This document shows positions 35,768 through 44,072 of a stretch of 64,000 nucleotides of DNA, one piece after another. Location: positions 1 to 64,000 of the forward strand of contig NZ_QJVC01000008.1 in assembly GCF_003219795.1 (NCBI RefSeq), read 5' to 3'. Under the pieces are notes generated by a model. That model had not been told where the DNA came from, made no database searches, and was given only the letters and a program-made list of their open reading frames with translations. The DNA comes from Arthrobacter psychrolactophilus (GTDB lineage: Bacteria; Actinomycetota; Actinomycetes; Actinomycetales; Micrococcaceae). Position 1 is the first letter of the stretch. The number at the start of each line of letters is the position of its first letter. The position numbers and the translations under genes were made by a program.

Positions 35768-36409
35768 CTAAATGACCCGTGGCGCCTTGGCTAGGTTGGC
35801 GGTCAGTTCCTGCGCGTTTTGCCGCGGACCGTAGGCCGGGCGGTCGCGCTCCACCCGCCAGCTCTCGGCCAACGTGCCAATGTTGACGGTGTCGAAACCG
35901 AATTCGTCGTACAGCTCGGTGATCAGCTCCACCGCTTCCTGATGGTCGCTCGCGGTGGCTAAAGCGCGGCGGTTGTCGGTGCCGGTCAGCGCGCCGGTGG
36001 TCGTGATGTCCGCGGATTCGATGTGGTTGAAGCCCTTGGCCACCATAGAACCCTTCAGGTGTTCCTGGACCAGGCCGGAGGTTGTGGCTTCGCCATCATC
36101 TAGTACCTCGATGTGACCGTCGCGCTCCCAGTAGTAATTAAGTGTATCGATCACGATCTTTCCTGCCAGCGCTTCGACGGAAAGGTCCGTGTAGTTCTTC
36201 ATTGGGATGGTGACCACGGCGAAGTCGCCCGCCTCCGCGGCGTCGATCGCTGTTGCTGCACGCGCCCGCGGACCCAACTCGGCCACCAGGTCCGTCAGGG
36301 TTTCTGGCCCACGCGAATTGCCGATGACCACGTCATATCCCAGCTGCACGGCTTTGCGAGCGACCTGTGATCCAATGTGTCCTGCTCCGATGATTCCTAT
36401 GGTTGTCAT
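35768..36409 (-). CDS. NADPH-dependent F420 reductase-like protein
   Basis: A 213-residue Rossmann protein with GIIGAGHIGSQVARKAVQLG at the N-terminus, VVIGNSRGPETL (the arginine suggests NADPH preference), DFAVVTIPMKNY and VIDTLNYYWERDG. This fits the family of F420H2:NADP oxidoreductases and related NADPH-binding reductases of actinobacteria. The region that would bind F420 (VAKGFNHIESADI) is present, but specificity is unproven. It stands alone, with an 800-base gene-poor stretch upstream. Confidence 0.75.
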   Translation of the reverse strand: MTTIGIIGAGHIGSQVARKAVQLGYDVVIGNSRGPETLTDLVAELGPRARAATAIDAAEAGDFAVVTIPMKNYTDLSVEALAGKIVIDTLNYYWERDGHIEVLDDGEATTSGLVQEHLKGSMVAKGFNHIESADITTTGALTGTDNRRALATASDHQEAVELITELYDEFGFDTVNIGTLAESWRVERDRPAYGPRQNAQELTANLAKAPRVI

Positions 36410-37207
36410 GCTGGTTCGAACGATGCCGCTGGGCGCCGTATTCCCATGTGTCGCCAGATGACGTTGGGGTGCAACGTGTCGGCGGCGTCAGCCACTGAAT
36501 ACTGCCGTTTACGGTGCATTACCGACGCGGCAACTGCGTCGAGACGATGTACGAGAACAATCACGCCGGTGAGTAACGCGAAGACAGGATTGAAGCTCAG
36601 AATTATCCCGAAAGAAAGATTACTCAGACCCCGGGGTCTGGGGACGATCGGTACGGAAATTCACGCTACGTGGATCAAGCCACGCGGAGTGTCCTTGTAC
36701 TGAACGTACCCATTCTTGTAGCGGGAAGGTGAGTTCACCGGATCGGGTGCAGACGACTTCTGAACATTCGAATCTGTGTGGTTCCGCAGGCGTCAGACTC
36801 CCGCATACCGTGCCCGAGAAAAAGTCCGGTCTCGCGAAGTTATTTGGGACACCTCTCGGCCCCGAATCCAGGCGAGTGCTCGACTTGCCGTCAGGTTCTG
36901 ATCCAGAGAGTCCAGCGACCATTAAGATCACGAGAAAGTCCCACAGTTACCCCGCCGATGATGTTTCGATGTTGCTTCCTGGTCGGGTGTTTGTGGGATT
37001 TGGATCCGTTCATCAACCGCTGCGACGCGTATTGCTACCGCATCGAGATGGTATGCAGGCCCGCGTTTCGTGATCTTAGCCTATTGCAGCTGTCGTTTTC
37101 CGGACCGAAGATCATCTGAACGACGGCACTACTGGTGGAGGGTGTGTGACAAAGCGGAAGTAGTCAAAACCCAGAGAACAGATACCCCAGTTGCGCACGG
37201 TTTGCGA
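36410..37207. other. Gene-poor stretch in the island
   Basis: About 800 bases without a convincing gene. Short overlapping frames occur on both strands (for example 36620-36931 minus and 36729-37073 plus), but none has a recognisable motif, a ribosome site or a consistent codon pattern. It reads as decayed coding DNA. The last part leads into the abiF small-RNA promoter. Confidence 0.5.
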
Positions 37208-37213
37208 TAGACT
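37208..37213 (+). promoter_or_regulatory. -10 box of the small RNA upstream of abiF
   Basis: TAGACT, with a predicted transcription start near 37220. No convincing -35 element is seen at standard spacing. Confidence 0.45.
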
Positions 37214-37219
37214 GTATGT

Positions 37220-37264
37220 ATTAAGCCCCAGCCCCTCTGCCATCGGCAAGGGCTGGCTTTCTTT
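37220..37264 (+). ncRNA. Candidate abiF-associated small structured RNA
   Basis: A compact hairpin sits between a -10 box and the abiF coding region. CCAGCCC (37228-37234) pairs with GGGCTGG (37250-37256). Inside it TGCC and GGCA can form a short stem, and AAGC/GCTT can extend the outer base. TTTCTTT follows at 37258-37264, so the hairpin also looks like an intrinsic terminator. A structured RNA motif named abiF, found upstream of Abi_2-domain genes, has been described, and this sequence has the expected place and size. The assignment is from memory, and boundaries are approximate. Confidence 0.55.
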
Positions 37265-37281
37265 AACTCGAAGGGGCCATT

Positions 37282-38253
37282 CTGGAGCCGAAACCGCATC
37301 GCACCTACGAGCAACAGCTGGAAATCCTCCTCTCACGCGGGATGATCATCCCCAGCCACGAGCATGGGCTACGAGATCTGCGCAATGTTGGCTATTACCG
37401 ATTGGCCGCTTACTGGTATCCATTCCGCGAAATTGACCACGTTGATGCGGACGGGACCGTTGTACGCTCGGATCTCCTGCAAGCAGGAACGACGTTCGAT
37501 GACGCTCACGCTTTGTGGACGTTCGACCAACGACTGCGTCTCATACTGTTGGAGGCGCTGGAACAGATCGAGGTTGCCCTGCGTGTCCGGACGGCTCACT
37601 GCATCGGCGCTCAGGATCCTTTCGCTCACTTAAACGCCTTCCACTTGGACACGGCCCGCTGCCTGGCAATCGTGCATACACCGCAAGGATCAATGACCGC
37701 CCATCAATGGTGGGTGGCCCGCTACGAAGAAAAGCTTGCAAGCACACACGATGACATTCTGCGGTTGTACAGGTCCCGCTGGGAGCTCAAACCCCCTGTA
37801 TGGGTTGCCGTTGAGCTGCTTGACTTCGGGATGCTCTCTACCTTCTTCAGGCAATTTCTGACCAAAGCCCAGCAAAGCGAAATCTCACGGACTTTCGGCA
37901 TCTCCCAAGGTAGCTTTCTGGTCAACTGGATCAAAGTCCTCAATCACGTCCGCAATATGTGCGCTCACCACGCGCGCGTATGGAACCAGCCAGTGACCTT
38001 CCGGCTCCAACGAATACCCACCGGAATATCACCCCTTCTAGACCCACTCAATACGCTGACCGGAACGCCGAAAACCCGCATCTACTCAGTCCTATATCTC
38101 TGCGCGTTCCTCCTTGACAGCCTTGGTGAGAATAGCGATTGGACGAACAAGGCACAGGCTCTCGTGGCCTCCTTCCCTAGCGTTCCAGGCCCGACCCTCA
38201 ATGACATCGGCGCACCAGAGAACTGGCAGACTCACGCAATCTGGGCCACCTAA
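37282..38253 (+). CDS. abiF: Abi_2/AbiF family HEPN abortive-infection protein
   Basis: A 323-residue Abi_2 (PF07751-type) protein. It begins LEPKPHRTYEQQLEILLSRG and has the family's RNVGYYRLAAYWYPF segment and a C-terminal HEPN RNase motif R224-NMCA-H229 followed by HARVWNQP. AbiF-like proteins act in phage defence or as toxins controlled by a small RNA. The first ATG (37342) would remove conserved N-terminal sequence. The only codon with good ribosome-site spacing is CTG 37282, five bases after AAGGGG, because no ATG, GTG or TTG lies in frame between the stop at 37264 and 37342. A candidate small RNA precedes it. Confidence 0.82.
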   Translation: MEPKPHRTYEQQLEILLSRGMIIPSHEHGLRDLRNVGYYRLAAYWYPFREIDHVDADGTVVRSDLLQAGTTFDDAHALWTFDQRLRLILLEALEQIEVALRVRTAHCIGAQDPFAHLNAFHLDTARCLAIVHTPQGSMTAHQWWVARYEEKLASTHDDILRLYRSRWELKPPVWVAVELLDFGMLSTFFRQFLTKAQQSEISRTFGISQGSFLVNWIKVLNHVRNMCAHHARVWNQPVTFRLQRIPTGISPLLDPLNTLTGTPKTRIYSVLYLCAFLLDSLGENSDWTNKAQALVASFPSVPGPTLNDIGAPENWQTHAIWAT

Positions 38254-38620
38254 CTCAGAGAACACCCCGCGGCGAGTATTCACAACACGAGCTGGGGCCC
38301 GCTCAAAGCGATCAGGAACCAGATTCGCACCTCATCGCGTCCGACAGTCGTCTTTTGGTTTGCAATTTAACCCCGAGAAATGATCCCAATCCATACCGGG
38401 CACGACGACAGACCGGGCCCAAATTGCCCCCTAAACCACGGCAGTTGATGCTCCTCCAATCGCCCAATGAGAAGTCACCGAAATGCTTCCTTGCAATGGC
38501 AATTATCCATCTGGTGGACCGGAAGGAAACCGCACCCTTGACAGCACCCGCCGTTGACACATGACAGTCCGCCATCGACAACTGGTGCCATACCGTCGAT
38601 CATGCTGATGAACCTCCAAA
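38254..38620. other. Non-coding stretch after abiF
   Basis: About 370 bases without a supported gene. Short frames on both strands lack motifs and ribosome sites. It ends where repeat copy B starts. Confidence 0.5.
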
Positions 38621-38900
38621 CGGCCATCAAACAGCAGCCTCGGCGCTGCGTTGCAGGGCCTCATCACGTTTTACCCACGTTTTTGAACGAAAGCCCCCTG
38701 GCAATCCTTGGCATGCCCAAGGGACCCCGTCGTCCCAGAATCTCCGAAAAACACGATGTTTGTGACTGTCAACGGAGGCTTTTGGCATGAGAGTCCTGAG
38801 TTTCTCTTGATCGTGGGTTCAATTCCCGCCGGGGCACAAAAGGGCCTCGGACCAGCGGTTATATCCGCACCTCAGAGGCGAGTAGGGTCAGCTCCCCTTT
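38621..38900 (+). repeat. Degenerate repeat copy B
   Basis: Its left part (CGGCCATCAAACAGCAGCCT, then an ACGTTT..TTGAACGAAA stretch and CAATCCTTGGCATGCC) aligns with copy C near 41.3 kb. Its right part from CTCTTGATCGTGGGTTCAAT (38804) aligns with both A and C, and the last 80 bases align with A only. TTCAATTCCCGCCGGGGCAC looks like a tRNA T-loop plus acceptor 3' strand. Copy B thus links all three copies. Confidence 0.6.
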
Positions 38901-39226
38901 TCATCAAGATCTTCCGCGAAGTTCGATCCCCCTTTTTGCCCAGCGCCGCATTGCTGCACTACGACCCCGACAAAGGGCTATTGCGGGTTGTGAACCACCC
39001 AACGAGCCAGCTCGTCAATCACGCCATGGCTCACATCGCCGAAGATGCCGCCGCCTTGTTGACTGGCCCGGATGCACGCCGCATTGCACGCTGCGCAGCC
39101 GCACCGTGTGATCGGTTCATGATTCGAACGCACGCAAGGAGGCAGTGGTGCTCGGAACGCTGCGGCGCCAGACAAAGGGCCAATCGCGCCTATGCCCGCA
39201 AGCAGGACAAATCTCCGGCCGCGTGA
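38900..39226 (+). pseudogene. CGNR zinc-finger protein, N-terminally truncated
   Basis: The frame contains YDPDKGLLRVVNHPTSQLV, an alanine-rich helix, and a C-terminal zinc finger with RCAAAPCDRFMIRTHARRQW and CSERCGARQRANRAYARK. This is the zf-CGNR domain (C-x4-C...WC-x3-C-G) at the end of ABATE/CGNR regulators. The normal N-terminal domain of about 100 residues is missing, and the frame runs back into repeat copy B without a ribosome site. It is probably a remnant cut at the repeat boundary. Confidence 0.6.
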
Positions 39227-39277
39227 CGGGATCGGTACCACGTCGAGCCCGGGCCGGGCAGTTGAGGGAAGTGGAGC

Positions 39278-40225
39278 CTAGCGGCTGGTGAAGCGGGCCC
39301 TGTAGGAAGTCGGGGTCGTGGCATAGGCTGCGATGAAGTTCTGGCGAAAGGTCACCGGGCTGCCGAAACCGCACGATTCCGCAATGCGTGCGATGCTCCA
39401 GCTCGTGGTTTCCAACAACTGACGCGCGTCGTCGAGACGGCGGCCCAGCACCCACCGCGCCGGGGAGAGCCCCGTGACTTCCTTGAACCTACGGGTGAAA
39501 TTCCGTTTGCTCATTGAGGCGTGCGCCGCCAACCCCTCGACCTCAAGGTCCTGGTCTAGGTTCGCCATCGCCCATCGGATGGTACGGCCCAGCGGCCCGT
39601 CCAAGTCAGGATCCTGCAGGGGTCGGGCGATGTACTGCGCCTGATCACCTTCTCGGTGCGGAGCTATGACAATTTGACGCGCCACATCAGCCGCGGCCGC
39701 CGAACCTAGACGTGTTCGCACAATATGAAGGCAAGCATCCAACGCAGAAGCAGTGCCTGCCGAGGTGAGTACATCACCGTGATCGACATAGAGCGCGGAG
39801 TCGTCAAAATTCACGGCCTGAGCCTTGCCCGCCACGGTCCGGGCGGCACCCCAGTGTGTCACCGCAGCGCGTCCATCAAGAACGCCGCTACACGCCACCG
39901 GATACGCGCCAAGGCACAGGCCGGCAATCATGGCTCCCCGCTCGTGGGATTTTCGGACCAGTCGAAGCAGAGCTTTGGACGGATCCGGCAGCTCTGACAA
40001 CCATGACGGAAACACCACAAGATCGGCGTCATCGACTGCCTCCGGCCCGCAGACTCCCCCAATCAAATACCCTTCGGCACTGTGCACCGACCGGCCACCC
40101 TCGGTGAATACGCTCGTCTCCCAGCCGTCGTCCAAACCCAACCGCACCACTTCACCGAAGACTAGTAGCGGTGTCGCCAAGTGGAACATGGTCATGCCGT
40201 CGAAGGCGTGGATGGCAATCTTCAA
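39278..40225 (-). CDS. GlxA family AraC-type transcriptional regulator
   Basis: A 315-residue regulator with an N-terminal DJ-1/PfpI-like domain (IAIHAFDGMTMFHLATPLLV, GAMIAGLCLGAYPVACSG with the nucleophile-elbow cysteine) and a C-terminal double helix-turn-helix AraC domain (LAAHASMSKRNFTRRFKEVT, SPARWVLGRRLDDA, IAESCGFGSPVTFRQNF). It is divergent from the isochorismatase-like gene with 104 bases between starts, so it probably controls that gene. TTG 40225 fits the family's N-terminus; the frame is open to 40282. The partial palindrome GTATGCATATAC lies at 40247-40258 between the genes. Confidence 0.85.
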   Translation of the reverse strand: MKIAIHAFDGMTMFHLATPLLVFGEVVRLGLDDGWETSVFTEGGRSVHSAEGYLIGGVCGPEAVDDADLVVFPSWLSELPDPSKALLRLVRKSHERGAMIAGLCLGAYPVACSGVLDGRAAVTHWGAARTVAGKAQAVNFDDSALYVDHGDVLTSAGTASALDACLHIVRTRLGSAAAADVARQIVIAPHREGDQAQYIARPLQDPDLDGPLGRTIRWAMANLDQDLEVEGLAAHASMSKRNFTRRFKEVTGLSPARWVLGRRLDDARQLLETTSWSIARIAESCGFGSPVTFRQNFIAAYATTPTSYRARFTSR

Positions 40226-40329
40226 CTTGGCGCATTTCCATCGAAAGTATGCATATACGCCACTCACTGTACCGGAGAGCACGATGACATGCTGGAATCA
40301 TCAACCACATACAACGAATGGAGCCCACC

Positions 40330-40977
40330 ATGGCTGAATTGCGCCGCGCACTGGTTATTGTCGACGTGCAAAACGATTATTTTGCTGATGAAGGACCATT
40401 GGCAATCCAGTACCCTGATCGCAATGAATCCTTAGCTAACATCACCCAAGTGATCGACCTCGCCGAAGCTCAGAGCATGCCTGTAGCCGTGGTGCAGCAC
40501 CAATATCCGGCAGGTGCCCCGGTGTTCGCCGAGGGCTCTGAAGGCTGGAAGCTGCACCCGGAGATATCCGCTCGCCGAAAGGATTCATGGAAGCACCTCA
40601 CCAAGAGCCATGCCAGCGTCTTCGCGGGTACCGACTTCGAAGGGTGGCTGCGATCCAACGATGTCGAGGTCATCACCGTAGTCGGCTATATGACCAACAA
40701 CTGCGATCTGGCCACCGCAGCAGCAGCCGAACCGTTGGGTTTCGGGGTTGAAGTGCTCTCCGATGCCAGTGGCGCGGTCCATCTGGCCAATGAGGCGGGC
40801 CAGGTCGGCGCGCAGCAGCTGCACGAGACACTGATGGTCCTGCTGCACTCCAACTTCGCCACCGTTGCCACCACGAACGACTGGGTGCAGGCCGTCACGT
40901 CGGGAACCACCCTTCCCAAAGGCGACTTGGGATCCTCGGCCGTGCAGGGCCGGGCAGCATTCGCACCGGTCGCCTGA
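40330..40977 (+). CDS. Isochorismatase-family cysteine hydrolase
   Basis: A 215-residue alpha/beta hydrolase of the isochorismatase/nicotinamidase superfamily. The catalytic triad is visible: aspartate in VIVDVQNDYF, lysine in HLTKSHASVF and cysteine in VGYMTNNCDLATAAAA. Sequence style suggests an amidohydrolase related to YecD-type proteins, but the substrate is unknown. ATG 40330 has GGAG seven bases before it. It is divergent from the GlxA-type regulator and is followed by a perfect terminator. Confidence 0.88.
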   Translation: MAELRRALVIVDVQNDYFADEGPLAIQYPDRNESLANITQVIDLAEAQSMPVAVVQHQYPAGAPVFAEGSEGWKLHPEISARRKDSWKHLTKSHASVFAGTDFEGWLRSNDVEVITVVGYMTNNCDLATAAAAEPLGFGVEVLSDASGAVHLANEAGQVGAQQLHETLMVLLHSNFATVATTNDWVQAVTSGTTLPKGDLGSSAVQGRAAFAPVA

Positions 40978-40992
40978 TCAATCCGGATAGTG

Positions 40993-41030
40993 ACACAACA
41001 GTGAGGCCGATCGTGGCCTCACTGTTGTGT
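40993..41030 (+). terminator. Terminator of the isochorismatase-like gene
   Basis: Perfect 16-base arms (40993-41008 and 41015-41030) with a six-base loop, 15 bases after the stop codon. There is no long U-tract. Confidence 0.6.
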
Positions 41031-41270
41031 ATATGACTGAATGAGTATCTGGCAACTGTTGGAATGTTTGACGTGGACGTAGTTGTGGTGGGCGCGGCTC
41101 AGTGTCAACGCCAACCGACCGAGAGTTCCCTTGGTGACCATTGAAGAATGGATTGTTTCTGCTGCCATCGGGCCTACGCGCCGCGTAGCGCAACGACCCC
41201 ACGTGCTGATGCGCGAGCGGCCCGATGCAGTGAAGAAGGCAAATGCATGCAACGAAGTATTGCATGTGAC

Positions 41271-41475
41271 CGGCCACCAAACAGCAACCTTGGCGTCACG
41301 GTGCAGGTGCTCGTCACGTTTTTCTCACGTTATTGAACGAAACCCACGCCAATCCTTGGCAAGCCAAAGGGGCACTATTGTTCCGCACTCCCCCGCAAAC
41401 ACACGGTTTCTGACGTGAAAAGATCACTGGTGGCATGAGAGCCCTGTGTGTCTCTTGGACGTGGGTTCAAGTCAC
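41271..41475 (+). repeat. Degenerate repeat copy C
   Basis: CGGCCACCAAACAGCAACCT, the ACGTTTTTCTCACGTT..TTGAACG stretch, CAATCCTTGGCAAGCC, GGCATGAGAG and CTCTTGGACGTGGGTTCAA align in order with copy B. The rest of 41031-41885 has no supported gene. A short imperfect tandem of CCCAAGCAG (about 2.7 units) lies at 41555-41578. Confidence 0.55.
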
Positions 41476-41885
41476 GTCTGGTGCACCGCCCGGAGCGCCA
41501 AAAATGGCTCTGAGCGGCGGCTATGTTGCGCAATTCAGAGCCAGTGAGGGCCCAAGCAGCCCAAGCAGCCCAAGTCACGATTTTCAATCACGGGGAAGGA
41601 AACTGGCGGAAATCCGTGGTTTCCTTATGACGCCACGTTCCGCAACGGAGACTGTCGAAAATTGGCCTTCCGAACGCGGCACTTTTGGCACGGAACATCG
41701 TCGGTTGGCCAAAAAAACACCCTTGAAAAGGCAAGCAGCCCATCGCGACAGATTTAATCTTTCAACTCACGTAATTCGGCAATATCGCCGTGAACCATCA
41801 ACCCAACGATGGACTAGAGCAGGAACATGTGAACTCGGCTGCATTCCTGCCCGCCAGAGTCCCGACTCGTCCTGCAAGAAGAGGT

Positions 41886-42638
41886 CTACCGGGCAATCTG
41901 GACCGCTTCTGCCCATACGGGCTCGTTGTTCCTCACGAACTGGGTCACGGAGAGCCAGTGGTCACCATGGCCGCTCGTGAACATTGTCGCCCACGGTTCG
42001 ATTCCTGATACATGGGAATTCTTGAGCAGTTCATGCATGGCCGCTGTGCGTTGCCACATGGTGACGGGGAGGGCCGCCCGGAGCTCGTCGTCGGCACCAT
42101 AACCGTCAATGAAGGCCGCCAATGCCCGTGCCGCCACGCGGGGATCCGCGGATGCGTCGTTCAGCGTGAACGTCTGCGCGGCGTACGCGAGGTCCCACAG
42201 CCGGGTGCTCGGTGCTGCCGCGTCCCAGTCGATAAACACCCATCGCTCTCCGATGATCAGATTCCACGGTGCCAGGTCGTTGTGGCAGATCAGTTCGGCC
42301 CCGGGTGCCGGAATGAGTGCGCTCCACGTTGCTTCGGAGTCAGGCTTGTAGGCGGCACTGGCGTCGTGAATTGCGCGCACGATGCGACCGACCCTGCACA
42401 GCTCGGAGAGTGACAGCGGTTCCGAATCCATGGCGAGGCCACCGGGGATAAATTCCGTCATTTGCCGCCCCTGGGCGTCCCGCCCGTGGACCGCAGGCAC
42501 ATCAACGCCAGCCTCGCGCACGGCGTGCATATATGCGAGCACACTCGGAGTCGCTGCCGTCCACGGTTTTCGTACCGTTGAGCCCACACGCACAACATCA
42601 TCGCTGGCATTGCCGCCAACCAGGAGAATCTCTTCCAT
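41886..42638 (-). CDS. Aminoglycoside phosphotransferase-like kinase
   Basis: A 250-residue APH/choline-kinase-fold protein. The catalytic loop is LICHNDLAPWNLIIG and the metal-binding motif is VFIDWDAAAPSTRLWDLAY, both intact. The N-terminal lobe is short (GGNASDDVVRVGSTVRKP replaces a full glycine loop), as in many small APH-family proteins of unknown substrate. It could phosphorylate a small alcohol or an antibiotic, but resistance should not be inferred from this alone. It stands alone in the island. Confidence 0.8.
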   Translation of the reverse strand: MEEILLVGGNASDDVVRVGSTVRKPWTAATPSVLAYMHAVREAGVDVPAVHGRDAQGRQMTEFIPGGLAMDSEPLSLSELCRVGRIVRAIHDASAAYKPDSEATWSALIPAPGAELICHNDLAPWNLIIGERWVFIDWDAAAPSTRLWDLAYAAQTFTLNDASADPRVAARALAAFIDGYGADDELRAALPVTMWQRTAAMHELLKNSHVSGIEPWATMFTSGHGDHWLSVTQFVRNNEPVWAEAVQIAR

Positions 42639-42824
42639 CCCACAAGCCTAGCGCTCACGTCCCGGCCCGCGGCGGGGACCCTAGACAGCCCGCCAATTTA
42701 CAGCGGAGAGCATCGGCCTCGCGAAGCAACGTCGTTTCGCAAACCGAACCTTGAGCGGGCAGAGTCCTGACGCTTGGGAATTTCCGCAATAAGAACGAGG
42801 GAAAAAATGCCGCATCGGGCCTCG

Positions 42825-43370
42825 TTATGGGTGATCGGGATTCGATAGGACGACTGCCCGCCCGGAGAAATGCTCCCAGAAAACGTCGGTCGAAACAGTG
42901 ATTCCTCTCCCCTGATGCGGGTCGTCCCCGGAGGGCATGTGCAAAACAGCTTCGCCGTTCCCGACGATTGACAGGAGCACGGCAAGGTGGCCGGCCCTTC
43001 CTGGCGTTTCAAAATTGTGGCCGACGGAGACAATGACGACTGCGCCACTGGCAAGGATTCTCAGCAACTGGTCAATGCTGTCAATGCGCTGCGGTGCGGC
43101 GGATAACTCCAGTTCGTTGGCATACGCCGCGAGACGGCTGTGATTCCATCCGGAGGCTTCCGAGTAAGCTCCACGTTTTAACAGGGCTTCGGTCAGGGCG
43201 GCTGGCCCTAGGGACCCAACAACGTTTAGTGCCCCGAAAGCCATTCTCAGGCACGCAATGCCACAGGATCTGCTGTCCCAGAATTTGGCGACACGTACGC
43301 TGGGGTAGCCCAGTCTTCTCCAGTCATGACTGACCATGGCGCTGGCAAACTGCATGGGAGAGAATCCCAT
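42825..43370 (-). CDS. C39-like cysteine peptidase domain protein
   Basis: A 181-residue protein with a papain-like C39 layout. The candidate nucleophile is in WDSRSCGIACLRMAFGA, the histidine in GRAGHLAVLLSIVG, and the aspartate side in HMPSGDDPHQG. It has no signal peptide, transmembrane segment or ABC domain, so it is not a full bacteriocin transporter. Stand-alone C39-like proteins can be peptidases or enzymes in peptide tailoring. No precursor peptide gene was recognised beside it. Function is unknown. Confidence 0.65.
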   Translation of the reverse strand: MGFSPMQFASAMVSHDWRRLGYPSVRVAKFWDSRSCGIACLRMAFGALNVVGSLGPAALTEALLKRGAYSEASGWNHSRLAAYANELELSAAPQRIDSIDQLLRILASGAVVIVSVGHNFETPGRAGHLAVLLSIVGNGEAVLHMPSGDDPHQGRGITVSTDVFWEHFSGRAVVLSNPDHP

Positions 43371-43599
43371 CGTTACCGGAAAAATAGCTTAAAGGAGTCT
43401 CGTTCAGACTGATTTCAGGCGCGAGACAAGGAGCTTTAGCTGCTGCCAACAGTCTAAATCGAAAAAGAAACGCGCCGCTTCTGCAACGGAAGCTCGAGCA
43501 GGATTGCCTGAATCTTGACTGGAATTGTCGCTGACCCCGATTCTAGGGCCGTTGCGGAACCGCGGGAGCTTGCTGGCCGTTCTGAGCCGGGATCAATCC

Positions 43600-43905
43600 A
43601 TGGATTGGTTGGGTAACGCTCTGTTCATAGTTGTCTTCGTTGGCGTCATTGTAGGTGTGCTGATCAATTTTCAACGGCACCTTGCCCATCCCGGCGGTCG
43701 CAAAGGGACAGGCGCGGCTGCCGGCTTGCTTTCGGTGGAGAGCCGCTTCGCTCCGTCGAGCTATGAGGCTCGGATTGATTTGGAACGGCAAGGTCAGTTG
43801 CAGGCTCCGGCACCCGTCCCTGGGGACCCTATGGACGGGCTCCATATGGCCGTGAATGACGACGGCATTCCCTATCGAGTGGTCATTAGCCCCAACAATC
43901 CTTGA
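43600..43905 (+). CDS. Small single-pass membrane protein
   Basis: A 101-residue protein starting MDWLGNALFIVVFVGVIVGV with one N-terminal membrane helix, then a soluble tail with FAPSSYEARIDLERQGQLQ and DGIPYRVVISPNNP. I recognise no family. ATG 43600 puts the helix at the N-terminus; the frame is open to 43525. Codon use looks like the neighbours, so it is probably a real gene. Confidence 0.5.
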   Translation: MDWLGNALFIVVFVGVIVGVLINFQRHLAHPGGRKGTGAAAGLLSVESRFAPSSYEARIDLERQGQLQAPAPVPGDPMDGLHMAVNDDGIPYRVVISPNNP

Positions 43906-44072
43906 CGCTGAATAGGCTTTCGACGTAGGCGTCAACGGAGGCTGAAGACAGGAGAAACCTGGGTTTCAGGCTGAAGCGTGCTTGCGGGTCTTGGTGAGCA
44001 TGCTCGCCGTAGTGGCCTGCAGCTGCAGTCCCAGGAGCGGGATCGCAACGACAGCACCGGGCCTGACAGTTG

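Noticed and set aside
41555-41578. CRISPR-like or longer tandem array at the CCCAAGCAG repeats
   Set aside because: Fewer than three units of nine bases with no spacers; this is only a short tandem duplication.
41886-42638. Aminoglycoside resistance gene
   Set aside because: The APH fold is clear, but the family includes many kinases of other substrates and nothing here points to a resistance enzyme.
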